Assembly: GCA_030145015.1 (NCBI GenBank)
Contig: JAQYWI010000059.1
Span: 1 to 26,604, forward strand
Direction: 5' to 3'
DNA length: 26,604 nucleotides
From: Desulfobacterales bacterium
Lineage (GTDB): Bacteria; Desulfobacterota; Desulfobacteria; Desulfobacterales; JAHEIW01
The notes under the pieces: model-generated
Database searches by the model: none
The model's input: the letters and a program-made list of their open reading frames with translations, nothing else
Told to the model about the DNA's origin: nothing
Shown: piece after piece, positions 14,591 to 22,413 of the stretch
Layout: each line of letters begins with the position of its first letter
How positions within the stretch are numbered: position 1 is the first letter of the stretch
Translations under genes and position numbers: made by a program

Positions 14591-14787
14591 AAGTGAGCTA
14601 AAGTGACTAGAGTGAGCTAAAGTGCCTAAAGTTAATGAATTCTACCCGTCGAGAGCCTCCCTTCGAGAGCCTCCCTTCGAGAGCCTCAGGGTCTAACGAC
14701 TGGGTCGAACGATCATTTTTATAGAGATGGAGCAAAGCGACACCTAAACTTTAGTTACTTCCAACTTTAGTTCACTTTAGTCACTTC
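14591..14787. repeat. Dispersed palindromic repeat, copy 3 (shorter tandem arrays)
   Basis: The left arm has tandem words gagctaaagtgactagagtgagc, then gcctaaagttaatg; the two arrays follow at 14647-14714 with 3 units of 14 bp and 2 units of 13 bp. The right arm has agatggagcaaagcgacacctaaactttag and several acttta words. The left and right arms are imperfect inverted repeats. It fills the space between pncB and the DUF4097 gene, ending next to the stop codon of the latter, so it could also end both convergent transcripts. Confidence 0.7.
14647..14714 (+). repeat. Tandem arrays 3 x 14 bp and 2 x 13 bp
   Basis: Units of c(g/t)tcgagagcctcc at 14647-14660, 14661-14674 and 14675-14688 are followed by gggtc(t/g)aacgact at 14689-14701 and 14702-14714. 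First and last units match those of the array at 2185-2306, so the arrays differ by internal unit number. Confidence 0.85.
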
Positions 14788-14789
14788 TT

Positions 14790-15551
14790 TTAATCCCTTA
14801 CGGTAACCTTCCCCTTGACCCCTTCAATTTCAACTGCGCCACTTCCGGCGGCGTTGATAAACACGTTTTGTGTCACCGCTTGAATCTCAATACTGCCGGA
14901 GCCGTCCGTTAGCGTGACATTGCCGTCGATATCCTGAACCGTTATGCTGCCGGATCCGTCGGTGATGCTTACATTTCCTTTGATAAGACTGATTTTAATA
15001 TGACCGGAACCATCTTGTACTTCAACATTGCCCCGCACATCTTCTATGTCGATACGTCCGGAGCCGTCTGCAATTTTTATCTTGCCCTCCATATTGATAA
15101 TATCAATGCTTCCGGAGCCATCGTCGAGTTTCAGACCACCGGCAAGGTTGGTGGCCATAATGGCGCCCGATCCATCTTCAATTGTCACCGCGAGCGTTCT
15201 GGGGACTTTAACCGTTAAATTGATTTTTGCCTCAATTTTTTTCAGAAAAGATTTTTTGAAGTCCGCTTGTAAAACAGCATCTTTTCCTCGCTTTTCCAAA
15301 GATAGCAGCAACTGTTTTTCCAAATATTTTTGAAACTCATTTTCCTGAATGCCCTTGACTTCGATTTGCGCTGTTGCTCTGATGCGATCGATCCCCTTTA
15401 CCCCGATCAGTGTAAGAAAACCGGATCCGCACTGGATCTTCATCGTCCGGATGCTCGCAGCGGATAATTCGAGATGCCGGGTTTCATCAAGGGTTCCGGC
15501 CAGCGCGATCACAGGCAGGAAAATAATAATAAAAGCGGCATGAATTCTCAT
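14790..15551 (-). CDS. Secreted DUF4097-like beta-repeat protein
   Basis: The 253-residue product begins with a signal peptide (MRIHAAFIIIFLPVIALAG, cleavage near 19). From about residue 125 to the end it is built of seven roughly 18-residue repeats, each carrying a (D/A)GSG(S/A/R/H)I.I....G.V.I pattern. The regular GSG turns and alternating hydrophobic strands predict a right-handed beta-helix or solenoid like those of DUF4097/DUF2807 'putative adhesin' proteins. An earlier CGSGFLTLIGVKG near residue 42 looks like a further degenerate unit. It is probably located in the periplasm or outer membrane surface. No lipobox or anchor is seen. Ligand and role are unknown. The stop lies next to repeat copy 3. 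Confidence 0.82.
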   Translation of the reverse strand: MRIHAAFIIIFLPVIALAGTLDETRHLELSAASIRTMKIQCGSGFLTLIGVKGIDRIRATAQIEVKGIQENEFQKYLEKQLLLSLEKRGKDAVLQADFKKSFLKKIEAKINLTVKVPRTLAVTIEDGSGAIMATNLAGGLKLDDGSGSIDIINMEGKIKIADGSGRIDIEDVRGNVEVQDGSGHIKISLIKGNVSITDGSGSITVQDIDGNVTLTDGSGSIEIQAVTQNVFINAAGSGAVEIEGVKGKVTVRD

Positions 15552-15730
15552 CGGATGCTCCCCCTGGTTAGGTGACTATGTTTGTAACCATCCGGTCTCT
15601 GCGGAGATACTTTATCCTGTAACCTGTATCCGGAGCCGACTTTTTATATTCTCTTACCCGGTGACAAATAGCAATATTTATTGTATGAAAAGCGATCATT
15701 TAACCCACCCCATCCTCTGGGAGAGATATA

Positions 15731-16618
15731 GTGGCCGAATCGCAAACGGCTGATAGGCTTGACGTTAAAGCAGTGTTTCTGATCACCGTTCTATGCTTGA
15801 TGTGGGGACTGAATGCCGTCGCCATAAAATTCAGCATTGAGGGCATTGCACCCATTTTCTGTGCAGGCCTTCGATCGGTTATTGCCACCGGGTGCCTGAT
15901 GGCCTGGATGACCTGGAAGCGGTTGGAACTGTTTCCGGGCAGGCTCAAAGAAGGCATCGTCATCGGATTTATGTTCGGGGTTGAATTCGGGCTAATTTAT
16001 ACGGCAGTGATATTCACCACCACTTCCTCGGCCTGGATCCTGCTTTACACTTCACCCTTTTTTCATGCCCTGGGGGCCCATTTCTTTTTGTCCGGAGATC
16101 GTCTGACGCTGGAAAAATCGGGGGGCCTGGTTCTGTCATTTGTCGGAATTTTAATTTTATTGAGCAAGCATCTGGGGCTGCCGTCCATCCAGGAATTTGG
16201 CGGGGATCTTATGGCCATTTGCGCCTCCGCAATTTGGGCCATAACCACAATTTATATCAAACGCCGGCTGGTAGCCGTCGTTTCCCCTTATCATACCCTT
16301 TTTTACCAGACGTTATTCTCCATTCCGATATTGTTCCTGTTGAGCTTTATTTTTCAAGAAACGCCGATCCGGAATATCAACGGGCTCATACTTTTATCGC
16401 TTGCTTACCAGAGTATCCTCATTGCCTTTTTCAGCTATCTTATGTGGTTTTATCTGATTCATAACTATCCGGTCAGTCGGGTTTCTTCCTTTAGCTTTCT
16501 GACACCTGTTTTTGCCACGATTGCGGGCATTGCTTTGCTGAAAGAGCCCCTGACGCTGCCGGTAATTCTCAGCCTGATTTCTGTAAGTCTCGGAATTTTT
16601 ATTGTCAATCGGAAATAA
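15731..16618 (+). CDS. EamA/DMT family transporter
   Basis: The 295-residue product has about ten hydrophobic helices in two halves, as expected for two EamA domains. Signature segments are VFLITVLCLMWGLNAVAIK in helix 1 and FCAGLRSVIATGCLM in helix 2. YTAVIFTTTSSAWILLYTSPFFHAL and a GVLILLSKHLGL-like loop follow, then a second copy beginning LMAICASAIWAITTIYIKR. FLTPVFATIAGIALLKEPLT near the C terminus is the hallmark of the second half. The protein should sit in the inner membrane and export or import small metabolites; its substrate is unknown. Start is GTG 15731 with GGGAGAG about 5 bases upstream. A hairpin follows the stop codon. Confidence 0.9.
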   Translation: MAESQTADRLDVKAVFLITVLCLMWGLNAVAIKFSIEGIAPIFCAGLRSVIATGCLMAWMTWKRLELFPGRLKEGIVIGFMFGVEFGLIYTAVIFTTTSSAWILLYTSPFFHALGAHFFLSGDRLTLEKSGGLVLSFVGILILLSKHLGLPSIQEFGGDLMAICASAIWAITTIYIKRRLVAVVSPYHTLFYQTLFSIPILFLLSFIFQETPIRNINGLILLSLAYQSILIAFFSYLMWFYLIHNYPVSRVSSFSFLTPVFATIAGIALLKEPLTLPVILSLISVSLGIFIVNRK

Positions 16619-16620
16619 AG

Positions 16621-16648
16621 AAGGGGTGGCCCCGAAGGGCCACCCCTT
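16621..16648. terminator. 12-bp stem hairpin after the EamA gene
   Basis: aaggggtggccc (16621-16632) pairs with gggccacccctt (16637-16648) through a cgaa loop, directly after the EamA stop. The following tract is T-poor, so strength as an intrinsic terminator is moderate. It may serve both strands, because the MDR gene converges from the right. Confidence 0.65.
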
Positions 16649-16738
16649 TGCTAAAGTTAATAAAAGAAGGTGACTTAGCGTGCCTCCTGAAGCACGCTAA
16701 CTTATATTATCGGATTTTTGACATAAAACTTTAGCAAA
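16647..16738. repeat. Nested inverted repeats related to the dispersed repeat family
   Basis: The outer arms tttgctaaagtt (16647-16658) and aactttagcaaa (16727-16738) are exact inverted repeats. Inside, ttagcgtgc (16675-16683) pairs with gcacgctaa (16692-16700). The ctaaagtt/aactttag words match those of the 2062, 13008 and 14591 repeats, so this is likely a short relative. It lies between the EamA hairpin and the stop codon of the MDR gene. Confidence 0.6.
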
Positions 16739-16739
16739 A

Positions 16740-17708
16740 TTATTCGGCGACCCGAAATAAAATTTTTAGCACACCGGGTTGAGCTGCTTGCCTGAATGCC
16801 GCAGAAGCCTCGCGCAGGTAATAGTGTTTTTCGATTAAAACCGTGGGGTCAACCAACCGGTTTTCAAGCTGATCAAGCGCCGCTGCGAATGGTCCGCAAC
16901 GCGATCCCACCAGAGTGATTTCATCAACCACCAGGGATGAAAAATTGATCTGCAAATTTTCCTTTTCCGTGTAGGTGCTTTTGAGCACGATGGTACCGCG
17001 GGGTCGTACCGCTCGCTGCGCCAACACAAGGCCTTCTGCGGAGCCGGTTGCCTCGATAACGATATCAAAAGCCTGCCGGCGCACGGCGTGCTCTTCGATC
17101 CAGGCAATTTGGCGGCTGGCCAATAAGGCCTGCTGGTTTTTATAGCGGGCGACGATCATCAGATCGCAATCCACAGGAACCAGGGACTGGGCGATCAGCT
17201 GCCCGAGCCGACCCGCACCCAGAACCAGAACACGGTCCGGGGAACGAACCCGGATCTGTTCCTGGATCTCAAGGGCGGCGGCCAGCGGTTCCGTGAACAC
17301 GGCGGCATCATCGGATACCGAATCCGGTACCGCAATTAGATTTTTCATGGGCAGGCACAGGTAATCGGCGAATGCACCGTAGCGGTCTTTGATACCCAGT
17401 ACGGACCGTTTTTCACAGTGGGTGGGCCTTGCCGCCAGACAGGCGGGGCACCGTCCGCAGGTAATATTGATCTGACCCACTACCCGCTGACCCTCACGGT
17501 GCGGTTCTGCGGGTGCCTTGACAATCTCGCCCACAAATTCATGTCCCGGTATGCCGCTAAACGGGTAATATCCCTTTACCAGTTCCAGATCGGTGCCGCA
17601 GATACCGGCCAGACGAACCTTAACCAGAGCCTCACCTGCAAGGGGTTCGGGCTGCGGCAGACCATCGCGGTAACTTAAGATTTGATTTTCCAGCCAGACA
17701 GCACGCAT
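16740..17708 (-). CDS. Zinc-dependent medium-chain alcohol/polyol dehydrogenase-like protein
   Basis: The 322-residue product is an MDR-superfamily oxidoreductase. Catalytic zinc ligands are visible as C37 in AGICGTDLE and H56-E57 in GIPGHEFVGE. The structural zinc lobe has the four cysteines C84, C87, C90 and C98 in CGRCPACLAARPTHC. The nucleotide-binding turn is VLVLGAGRLGQ (161-171). TEPLAAALE and SVLGIKDRYGAFADYLCLP match threonine- and glucose-dehydrogenase-like members. It should oxidise an alcohol or polyol with NAD(P)+; the specific substrate is not readable. GGAGG about 7 bases before the ATG supports the start. It converges with the EamA gene across the hairpin region. Confidence 0.9.
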   Translation of the reverse strand: MRAVWLENQILSYRDGLPQPEPLAGEALVKVRLAGICGTDLELVKGYYPFSGIPGHEFVGEIVKAPAEPHREGQRVVGQINITCGRCPACLAARPTHCEKRSVLGIKDRYGAFADYLCLPMKNLIAVPDSVSDDAAVFTEPLAAALEIQEQIRVRSPDRVLVLGAGRLGQLIAQSLVPVDCDLMIVARYKNQQALLASRQIAWIEEHAVRRQAFDIVIEATGSAEGLVLAQRAVRPRGTIVLKSTYTEKENLQINFSSLVVDEITLVGSRCGPFAAALDQLENRLVDPTVLIEKHYYLREASAAFRQAAQPGVLKILFRVAE

Positions 17709-17983
17709 GCTTCTATTCCTCCATTTTTGAGATGGATTCTATTTTGGTCACCCATCATATTCATAGAGGAATCCGCTTATTTTGACAATCAAATCCGATC
17801 GTTCCGTGGTTTTTTGTTATTTTCCACATTAAAAGTGTTTATATTTATCGGGTGGTGGCTTAGCGCTTATCCGGTGATGATTCTATTGACTCACCCGACT
17901 TTTTAATTTTAAATACGGTGCACTTCAAAAGGCAGCCGTTTCTTGAAAAATACCGAACCCAAAAAACGAATGGGTATTTGAAC

Positions 17984-18757
17984 ATGTTGATTCTTGATTT
18001 TGATGGGGTGTTGATAAATTCCCTGGATGAAGTCACCTTAACAGCCTACAATGCAACCACCGGCAAACTGGTCACTTCCCTGGCCGATTTGCCGACAGCA
18101 CTGGTCGGACTGTTTCAGCGTAACCGCTACCACGTTCAATCCATCGGAGATGGTATTTTACTGATGGAATGGTGCCTGAATTATTACCGCAGTGCAGCCG
18201 AAAAAATGTTAAATCCGCATGAATATGAGGCCGTAATTTCCGACGCAGTTGGCTCTTTAACCGATCGAACCCTCCGGATTTATGAAACTCGCGGGCGATT
18301 TATCGCCAAAGACCCTGAATGCTGGTTGGGGCTTCATCACCCCTATCAACCGCTGTGGGATCAGCTGATCCAACGCCAAAAATTATCGTTTGTCCTCTTA
18401 ACGAATAAAAACCGGGATGCCACCTTGCGGCTCTGTCGGCACTTTGGCTTAGGCATACAAGCGGCTGATGTTTACAGCGGGGACCGGGGAACAGGCAAAG
18501 TCGAAAACATGCGGCAGATTCAGGAGCGATTTGGAAACCAAGAATTTGATTTTATTGATGATTCGGTTAAAAACCTGCGGGATCTCGAAAAGTCCTTAGA
18601 TGTGGGAAACAAGATAATCAGGCTGCTGCTGGCCTCCTGGGGGTACACCGGCCCTCAGGATGAAAAGGTTGCGCAAGAATATGGGTACCCGGTTTTAAAC
18701 CAAAAGGATCTGATTTCGCTTCTGGACCAAGATAGGCTAAAGCAAAATAGCTCGTAG
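17984..18757 (+). CDS. HAD-superfamily hydrolase
   Basis: The 257-residue product has the HAD motifs: LILDFDGVLINSLDE at the very N terminus (nucleophile D in DxD), FVLLTNKNRDATLRL (motif II T, about 134-148) and FDFIDDSVKNLRD (motif IV DD, near 200). It is a cytoplasmic phosphatase-like fold with an inserted helical cap; the substrate is not known. I chose ATG 17984 because the DFDG motif begins five residues later, as is usual; an in-frame GTG at 17918 would add 22 residues and neither has a clear ribosome binding site. No operon partner is seen. Confidence 0.82.
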   Translation: MLILDFDGVLINSLDEVTLTAYNATTGKLVTSLADLPTALVGLFQRNRYHVQSIGDGILLMEWCLNYYRSAAEKMLNPHEYEAVISDAVGSLTDRTLRIYETRGRFIAKDPECWLGLHHPYQPLWDQLIQRQKLSFVLLTNKNRDATLRLCRHFGLGIQAADVYSGDRGTGKVENMRQIQERFGNQEFDFIDDSVKNLRDLEKSLDVGNKIIRLLLASWGYTGPQDEKVAQEYGYPVLNQKDLISLLDQDRLKQNSS

Positions 18758-18840
18758 CTGATAGCTCATAGCTTGAAGGCTGGGAGGCCAGAAAGCCTGG
18801 AAGCTTTCGCGCTTTCGAGCCTTCCAGCCTTATAGCTTCC
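18749..18840. repeat. Word-built inverted repeat (tagct/agctt words)
   Basis: Reiterated tagct(g/c)atagct and gaaggctgg words on the left are answered by gccttccagcc and ttatagcttcc on the right. aaggctgg at 18776-18783 and ccagcctt at 18824-18831 are exact inverted repeats. The segment overlaps the last codons of the HAD gene and fills the space before 18945, so it may also act in transcript ending. Confidence 0.5.
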
Positions 18841-18945
18841 TAGCCAATCCGCCTTTTTTTGAACCCTGACACTTGACAGTTAATACTAGATCCTCCCTAG
18901 CTTTTATAGTATCAGTTTTGATAGCGTGATTTGCATGCCGTAAAT

Positions 18946-19776
18946 CTACAATCCGGAAGTATATTCAAATACCAATTTCTTTTGATTAAAGGGACATTGA
19001 AATTCAAGAGCGGTGGCAGCAAGCTGCATACCTTCTTTGTTTTTATTGCCTTCTCCGTAGCGGGGATCACCCATAACCGGGTGGCCGATCATTTCAAAGT
19101 GGCGCCGAATCTGGTGTTTCCTTCCCGTACGAATCACAATATATACTATAGACGTAAAGGTTTCCTGATCGTAGTGGTCGACGGCAACCTCAGTCAGCGC
19201 GGATTTGCCGTCCAGCGCCAGGTCGATTTTATCCCGCGGCAGTCTATCGGTTAAATTTCCCAACACCCTAGCCGTATATCGTTTAATGATCTGCTGCTTT
19301 TGAAACAGGCGTGATAGGCGGCCGGCAGCCGTTTTGTCGTGGGCCAGCAGTACTAGGCCGGCGGCCTCCCGGTCCAGGCGGTGGATGATGTAAAGCTTTC
19401 TTTTAGATTCGAAGTAAAGCGCTGCCTGTCTTAGAAGAGAGCAATGGTCGCCATATTTCGTGCCCTGGGACATTAAGCCGGCCGGTTTAACCCAGACGCT
19501 GTAGCGTCCCTGGTCGCTGATTAGTTCCGGCAGGGGCGGGGATTTTGAAAGCAGGGCCTTATCGTAATAAATAGACAGGATGTCGCCCGGTCTGAGGCCG
19601 GCGGTGGCCCGGCGGATGCGGTGTTGTTTGCCCTTTTGTTTTTTCAGCCAGACGGCGCCTTTGGCCATGGCAGCTTTGACTCGACTTTTGGAAAGTGCTG
19701 TAAATTCAGCCAGAAAATTACAGGCGGTTGTCGGGTCGTTGGGTCCGACGGTTTTTGTCAATGACAATTTTTGCAT
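18946..19776 (-). CDS. RluA-family RNA pseudouridine synthase
   Basis: The 276-residue product has a short S4-like N-terminal RNA-binding region (about 18-75). The synthase domain follows: YSVWVKPAGLMSQGT (92-106), the catalytic signature YIIHRLDREAAGLVLLAHDK with D135, a KRYTARVLG segment, and TGRKHQIRRHFEMIGHPVMGDPRYG near the end. It isomerises uridine to pseudouridine in rRNA or tRNA; the target base cannot be told from the sequence. HRLDREAAG replaces the more usual HRLDRxTSG, an unremarkable variant seen in the family. No strong ribosome binding site is visible before ATG 19776. It lies 35 bp downstream of the co-directional GlxA-type gene, so the two may share a transcript. Confidence 0.88.
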   Translation of the reverse strand: MQKLSLTKTVGPNDPTTACNFLAEFTALSKSRVKAAMAKGAVWLKKQKGKQHRIRRATAGLRPGDILSIYYDKALLSKSPPLPELISDQGRYSVWVKPAGLMSQGTKYGDHCSLLRQAALYFESKRKLYIIHRLDREAAGLVLLAHDKTAAGRLSRLFQKQQIIKRYTARVLGNLTDRLPRDKIDLALDGKSALTEVAVDHYDQETFTSIVYIVIRTGRKHQIRRHFEMIGHPVMGDPRYGEGNKNKEGMQLAATALEFQCPFNQKKLVFEYTSGL

Positions 19777-19811
19777 GGATTATGTCCGCTTTGTACGAAA
19801 ACCTACAATAT

Positions 19812-20786
19812 TTAAACCCGCTGAAATTTTTTTTGATATTCTGTCGGTCGCAGATTGGTTTGTTTTAAAAAAACCTTCCGAAATGAACTGCTGTCTTCGT
19901 AACCCACCTGGTAGGTGATTTCGTCAAAAGAGCGATTTCCATCCTCAAGCAGGCGCTTGGCCGCCTCGACCCGGAGGCGTTGTTGATAAATCAAAGGGGT
20001 GTCTCCGGTGGCGGTTTTAAATCGCCGCTCGAAGGTACGCCGGCTCATACCGTAATTGCGGGCCAGTTTGTCATAATTAAAAGTTTGATCGAAATTATTT
20101 TCGATCCACTCCTGGACCGTTAGAATTCGGTTGTCACTGTGATCTTTTTGAAATTGGAAAATGGCATAGGGGGCCTGGGTCGTGCGACCGATATCGGAAA
20201 TCACAGATTTTGAGGACTGCAGGGCCACATCATGGCCGCAGTATTTTTCCACCAGGTAGAGGGAGAGATCCGTCCCGGCGTTATAGCCGCCCGAACAAAA
20301 CAGATCTCCCTCGTCGGTAATCAGCCGCTCCGGTTTGAGTTCTATCCGCGGATACCGTTTTCGAAATTGATCCGCAAAACCCCAGTGGGTGGTTGCGGAT
20401 TTGCCATCCAGTAATCCGGTTTCAGCCAGCACAAAGGCTCCGGTACAAATGCTGGCAATATGGGCGCCCCGGCCATAATGACCTTTGAGCCAATCGACGA
20501 CTTCACCCTGAACCTCTAGTGTTTTGTCAATGTCCAAAATGGATGAAACCACAATCAGATCGCTTTCCTGCACATCATGGATTGAGCCCTGCGGAAGCAT
20601 ACGAACCCCGCTCAAACATTTAAAAGGCGCTCCGTTGGTTGTAACTACGTTTACCTCGAAGTAGGGGCTGAGTTTTTGTCCGTTGAAATAGTTCCACAGG
20701 ACCCCTGCCTGATAAAAAACATCCATGGGACCGATAACCGTTGACGCCATGGTATTGTACATGGCCAAAATCGTGACTTTTTTCAT
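19812..20786 (-). CDS. GlxA-type transcriptional regulator (DJ-1/PfpI plus AraC)
   Basis: The 324-residue product has an N-terminal DJ-1/PfpI-like domain (1-190) with a conserved Cys in ASICTGAFVLAETGLL (C114) and the THWGFADQFRKRYP block. The C-terminal AraC-type double helix-turn-helix spans about 220-320: YDKLARNYGMSRRTFERRFK, then GYEDSSSFRKVFLK and LRPTEYQKKF. Members respond to small metabolites, often amines, through the first domain. ATG 20786 is preferred over an in-frame TTG at 20810 because of a GGGGT site upstream. It is divergent from the small protein at 20905, which is a natural target candidate. The ligand is unknown. Confidence 0.9.
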   Translation of the reverse strand: MKKVTILAMYNTMASTVIGPMDVFYQAGVLWNYFNGQKLSPYFEVNVVTTNGAPFKCLSGVRMLPQGSIHDVQESDLIVVSSILDIDKTLEVQGEVVDWLKGHYGRGAHIASICTGAFVLAETGLLDGKSATTHWGFADQFRKRYPRIELKPERLITDEGDLFCSGGYNAGTDLSLYLVEKYCGHDVALQSSKSVISDIGRTTQAPYAIFQFQKDHSDNRILTVQEWIENNFDQTFNYDKLARNYGMSRRTFERRFKTATGDTPLIYQQRLRVEAAKRLLEDGNRSFDEITYQVGYEDSSSFRKVFLKQTNLRPTEYQKKFQRV

Positions 20787-20819
20787 TGTTTTACCCCTGA
20801 ATTGACGCAATCGAACTTT

Positions 20820-20832
20820 TATATGTCATATA
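20820..20832. promoter_or_regulatory. Perfect-arm palindrome, possible operator
   Basis: tatatg-t-catata at 20820-20832 has 6-bp arms around a single base, 34 bases above the GlxA ATG and 73 bases before the 20905 ATG. Being AT-rich it could be chance, but its place in a divergent regulator gap makes it a candidate operator. Confidence 0.3.
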
Positions 20833-20904
20833 TGCCACTTCAAAACCAACAAATCAAGAGATATTTTTAGTTACAAATAAACGCATAAAAGGAGGACAAC
20901 GAAA

Positions 20905-21150
20905 ATGACAGGGATTCATGACAAAATTATAGCGGAATACGGGGACGCTGATTTTAATCGACGCCTGCATATGTATTTACAGTTTCCCCGGCTAAGACCG
21001 GATTTTATTTTAATAGACCAACGTCATCTGAATGCCGAATTGCCCGCCGGTTTCACATCGCCCCGCTTTTCACTGGCGGCTCGAATGAGCGTTTTGGTCA
21101 GTTCAGCGGTGGGCTGTGTTAAAAAGCTTTTTGGCATGGCATCGGCATAA
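20905..21150 (+). CDS. Small hypothetical protein divergent from the GlxA-type regulator
   Basis: The 81-residue product starts MTGIHDKIIAEYGDADFNRR, has a central LYLQFPRL-like and FILIDQRHLNAELPAG region, and ends with a mildly hydrophobic helix (RMSVLVSSAVGCVKKLFGM). AAAAGGAGG at 20887-20895 places a strong ribosome binding site 9 bases before the ATG, which is the best evidence that it is real. I recognise no family. A hairpin that fits a bidirectional terminator lies 57 bases after its stop codon. Position opposite a regulator suggests controlled expression, but that is an inference. Confidence 0.62.
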   Translation: MTGIHDKIIAEYGDADFNRRLHMYLQFPRLRPDFILIDQRHLNAELPAGFTSPRFSLAARMSVLVSSAVGCVKKLFGMASA

Positions 21151-21207
21151 GGTGTACGGCAGCGCCTTTAACGGGGGGTGCCGGTTTGCTGCTTTTTATC
21201 ACAAAAA

Positions 21208-21229
21208 AAGGGAGGCTTGCGCCTCCCTT
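21208..21229. terminator. Bidirectional intrinsic terminator
   Basis: aagggaggc (21208-21216) pairs with gcctccctt (21221-21229) through a ttgc loop. On the minus strand the stem is followed by a run of T, and on the plus strand by gcttctttt. It separates the gene at 20905-21150 from the minus-strand gene at 21294-21485, ending both. Confidence 0.8.
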
Positions 21230-21293
21230 GCTTCTTTTCGATTAAAATTGGTTTCAAACCTTAAATCCTATTCAATACAACCTCCCTACACGC

Positions 21294-21485
21294 TTACACG
21301 TGTCCGCCTAAAAAACCAGGCGGTTCGTTCCGATGTTTTGCCCCCGGGGCTTTCGGAAAGGAGTCCGGGCTTTTCACTGAGGATTTGGCAATTGTTTCCT
21401 GCCGTTCTTCTTCGCCGGCGCGTACGCGATCTTTGCACTCGCCTTCGCATTCACCGGTAATATCTCTTTTTAGATTATCAACCAT
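21294..21485 (-). CDS. Small acidic hypothetical protein
   Basis: The 63-residue product is hydrophilic, with MVDNLKRDITGECEGECKDR at the start and a Pro/Gly-rich tail ending in PPGFLGGHV. Two cysteines sit in an ECEGEC pair, which might bind a metal. AAAGGA lies 12 bases before the ATG, a weak spacing. The main support is a terminator with a T-run on this strand 65 bases past the stop. I recognise no family and consider the gene possible rather than certain. Confidence 0.42.
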   Translation of the reverse strand: MVDNLKRDITGECEGECKDRVRAGEEERQETIAKSSVKSPDSFPKAPGAKHRNEPPGFLGGHV

Positions 21486-21719
21486 AGGATTATTTTTTCC
21501 TTTGTATACGGATTGGGTAAAAAACGAAATCGATTCAGTAGCGCAATTTGTTTTACATTAAAAGTAGGCAGGGACGCACATTTGTCAAACAGGGATTTCG
21601 AAATTGAGACTCCGGCAAGGGTTCGCAGGGCTGTAAGGCGTTTTCGGTCCTGTGGGTTTTTAGGAACTGGCCATCGAGCACTTACAGCTGCAACAAAATG
21701 CGCTTCAGACTATATTTAT

Positions 21720-22358
21720 TTAAATTTCGGGGCGTTCTCCAAAAAGCGGACCGGTTTCCCGGGTGCGTTTTAGTTCGAAAAAGCCGGGGGTTCTGCCGGC
21801 GACGATGATCGCATCCCAAAGCGCAACCGCCGGTTTTCCCTTAGGCGCCGGACTGAAGACCGGACCGAAAAAACCCGGGCCTTTACCGCCATCCAGAACA
21901 ATGAGCGGTACGCCGACATCCGTGCCGACTTTGGCAACCGCCTGATCCATGTCGGCCGCAATGATTTTATCCCAGGCTTCCTCATCGACGGCATCGGCCA
22001 GCTGCGCTGGAAAGCCGCAGGATTTCAAGATTTCCTCTAAAATATCCGGCTCATCGATATCTTCCTCATCATGATGGTAGCGGGTGCCCATAACCGTGTA
22101 GAGCTTTGCGAGGCCATCATTTCCATATTCTTTGCTAACGGCGGCGGCTACGCGCAATGCCCGCAGACCGATTTGATGAAGTACTTTAAAATGCTCGGGT
22201 ATGTCACGGTCCTTATTGATTTTTTTTAGGCTAAAAAGCTTCCAGTTTACATGAATTTGCTTTTGGCGACCCACATCGACCATCCAGCGTGATGTAATCC
22301 AGCACCAGGGGCAGATCGGGTCCCAGTAAAAATCCACGCTGTCTTTGACGTCAACCAT
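21720..22358 (-). CDS. DsbA-fold oxidoreductase of the Rv2466c (mycothiol-dependent nitroreductase) type
   Basis: The 212-residue product starts SVDFYWDPICPWCWITSRWM, with a thioredoxin-like CPWC motif (C16, C19). It continues with LFSLKKINKDRDIPEH, then a helical insertion (about 60-135) and a GTDVGVPLIVLDGGKGPGFFGPVFSPAPKGK region. WDAIIVAGRTPGFFELKRTR closes the fold. This order matches Rv2466c-like proteins, which in actinobacteria reduce nitro prodrugs with mycothiol. Mycothiol is not expected in Desulfobacterota, so a different low-molecular-weight thiol, or none, may serve here. GAGGAG precedes the ATG with normal spacing. No signal peptide is present, so it is cytoplasmic. Confidence 0.83.
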   Translation of the reverse strand: MVDVKDSVDFYWDPICPWCWITSRWMVDVGRQKQIHVNWKLFSLKKINKDRDIPEHFKVLHQIGLRALRVAAAVSKEYGNDGLAKLYTVMGTRYHHDEEDIDEPDILEEILKSCGFPAQLADAVDEEAWDKIIAADMDQAVAKVGTDVGVPLIVLDGGKGPGFFGPVFSPAPKGKPAVALWDAIIVAGRTPGFFELKRTRETGPLFGERPEI

Positions 22359-22413
22359 GTTTGATTCTCCTCTCCAGGGTATTACCCCGGTTTCTTATTG
22401 GCTTTTTATTCCT

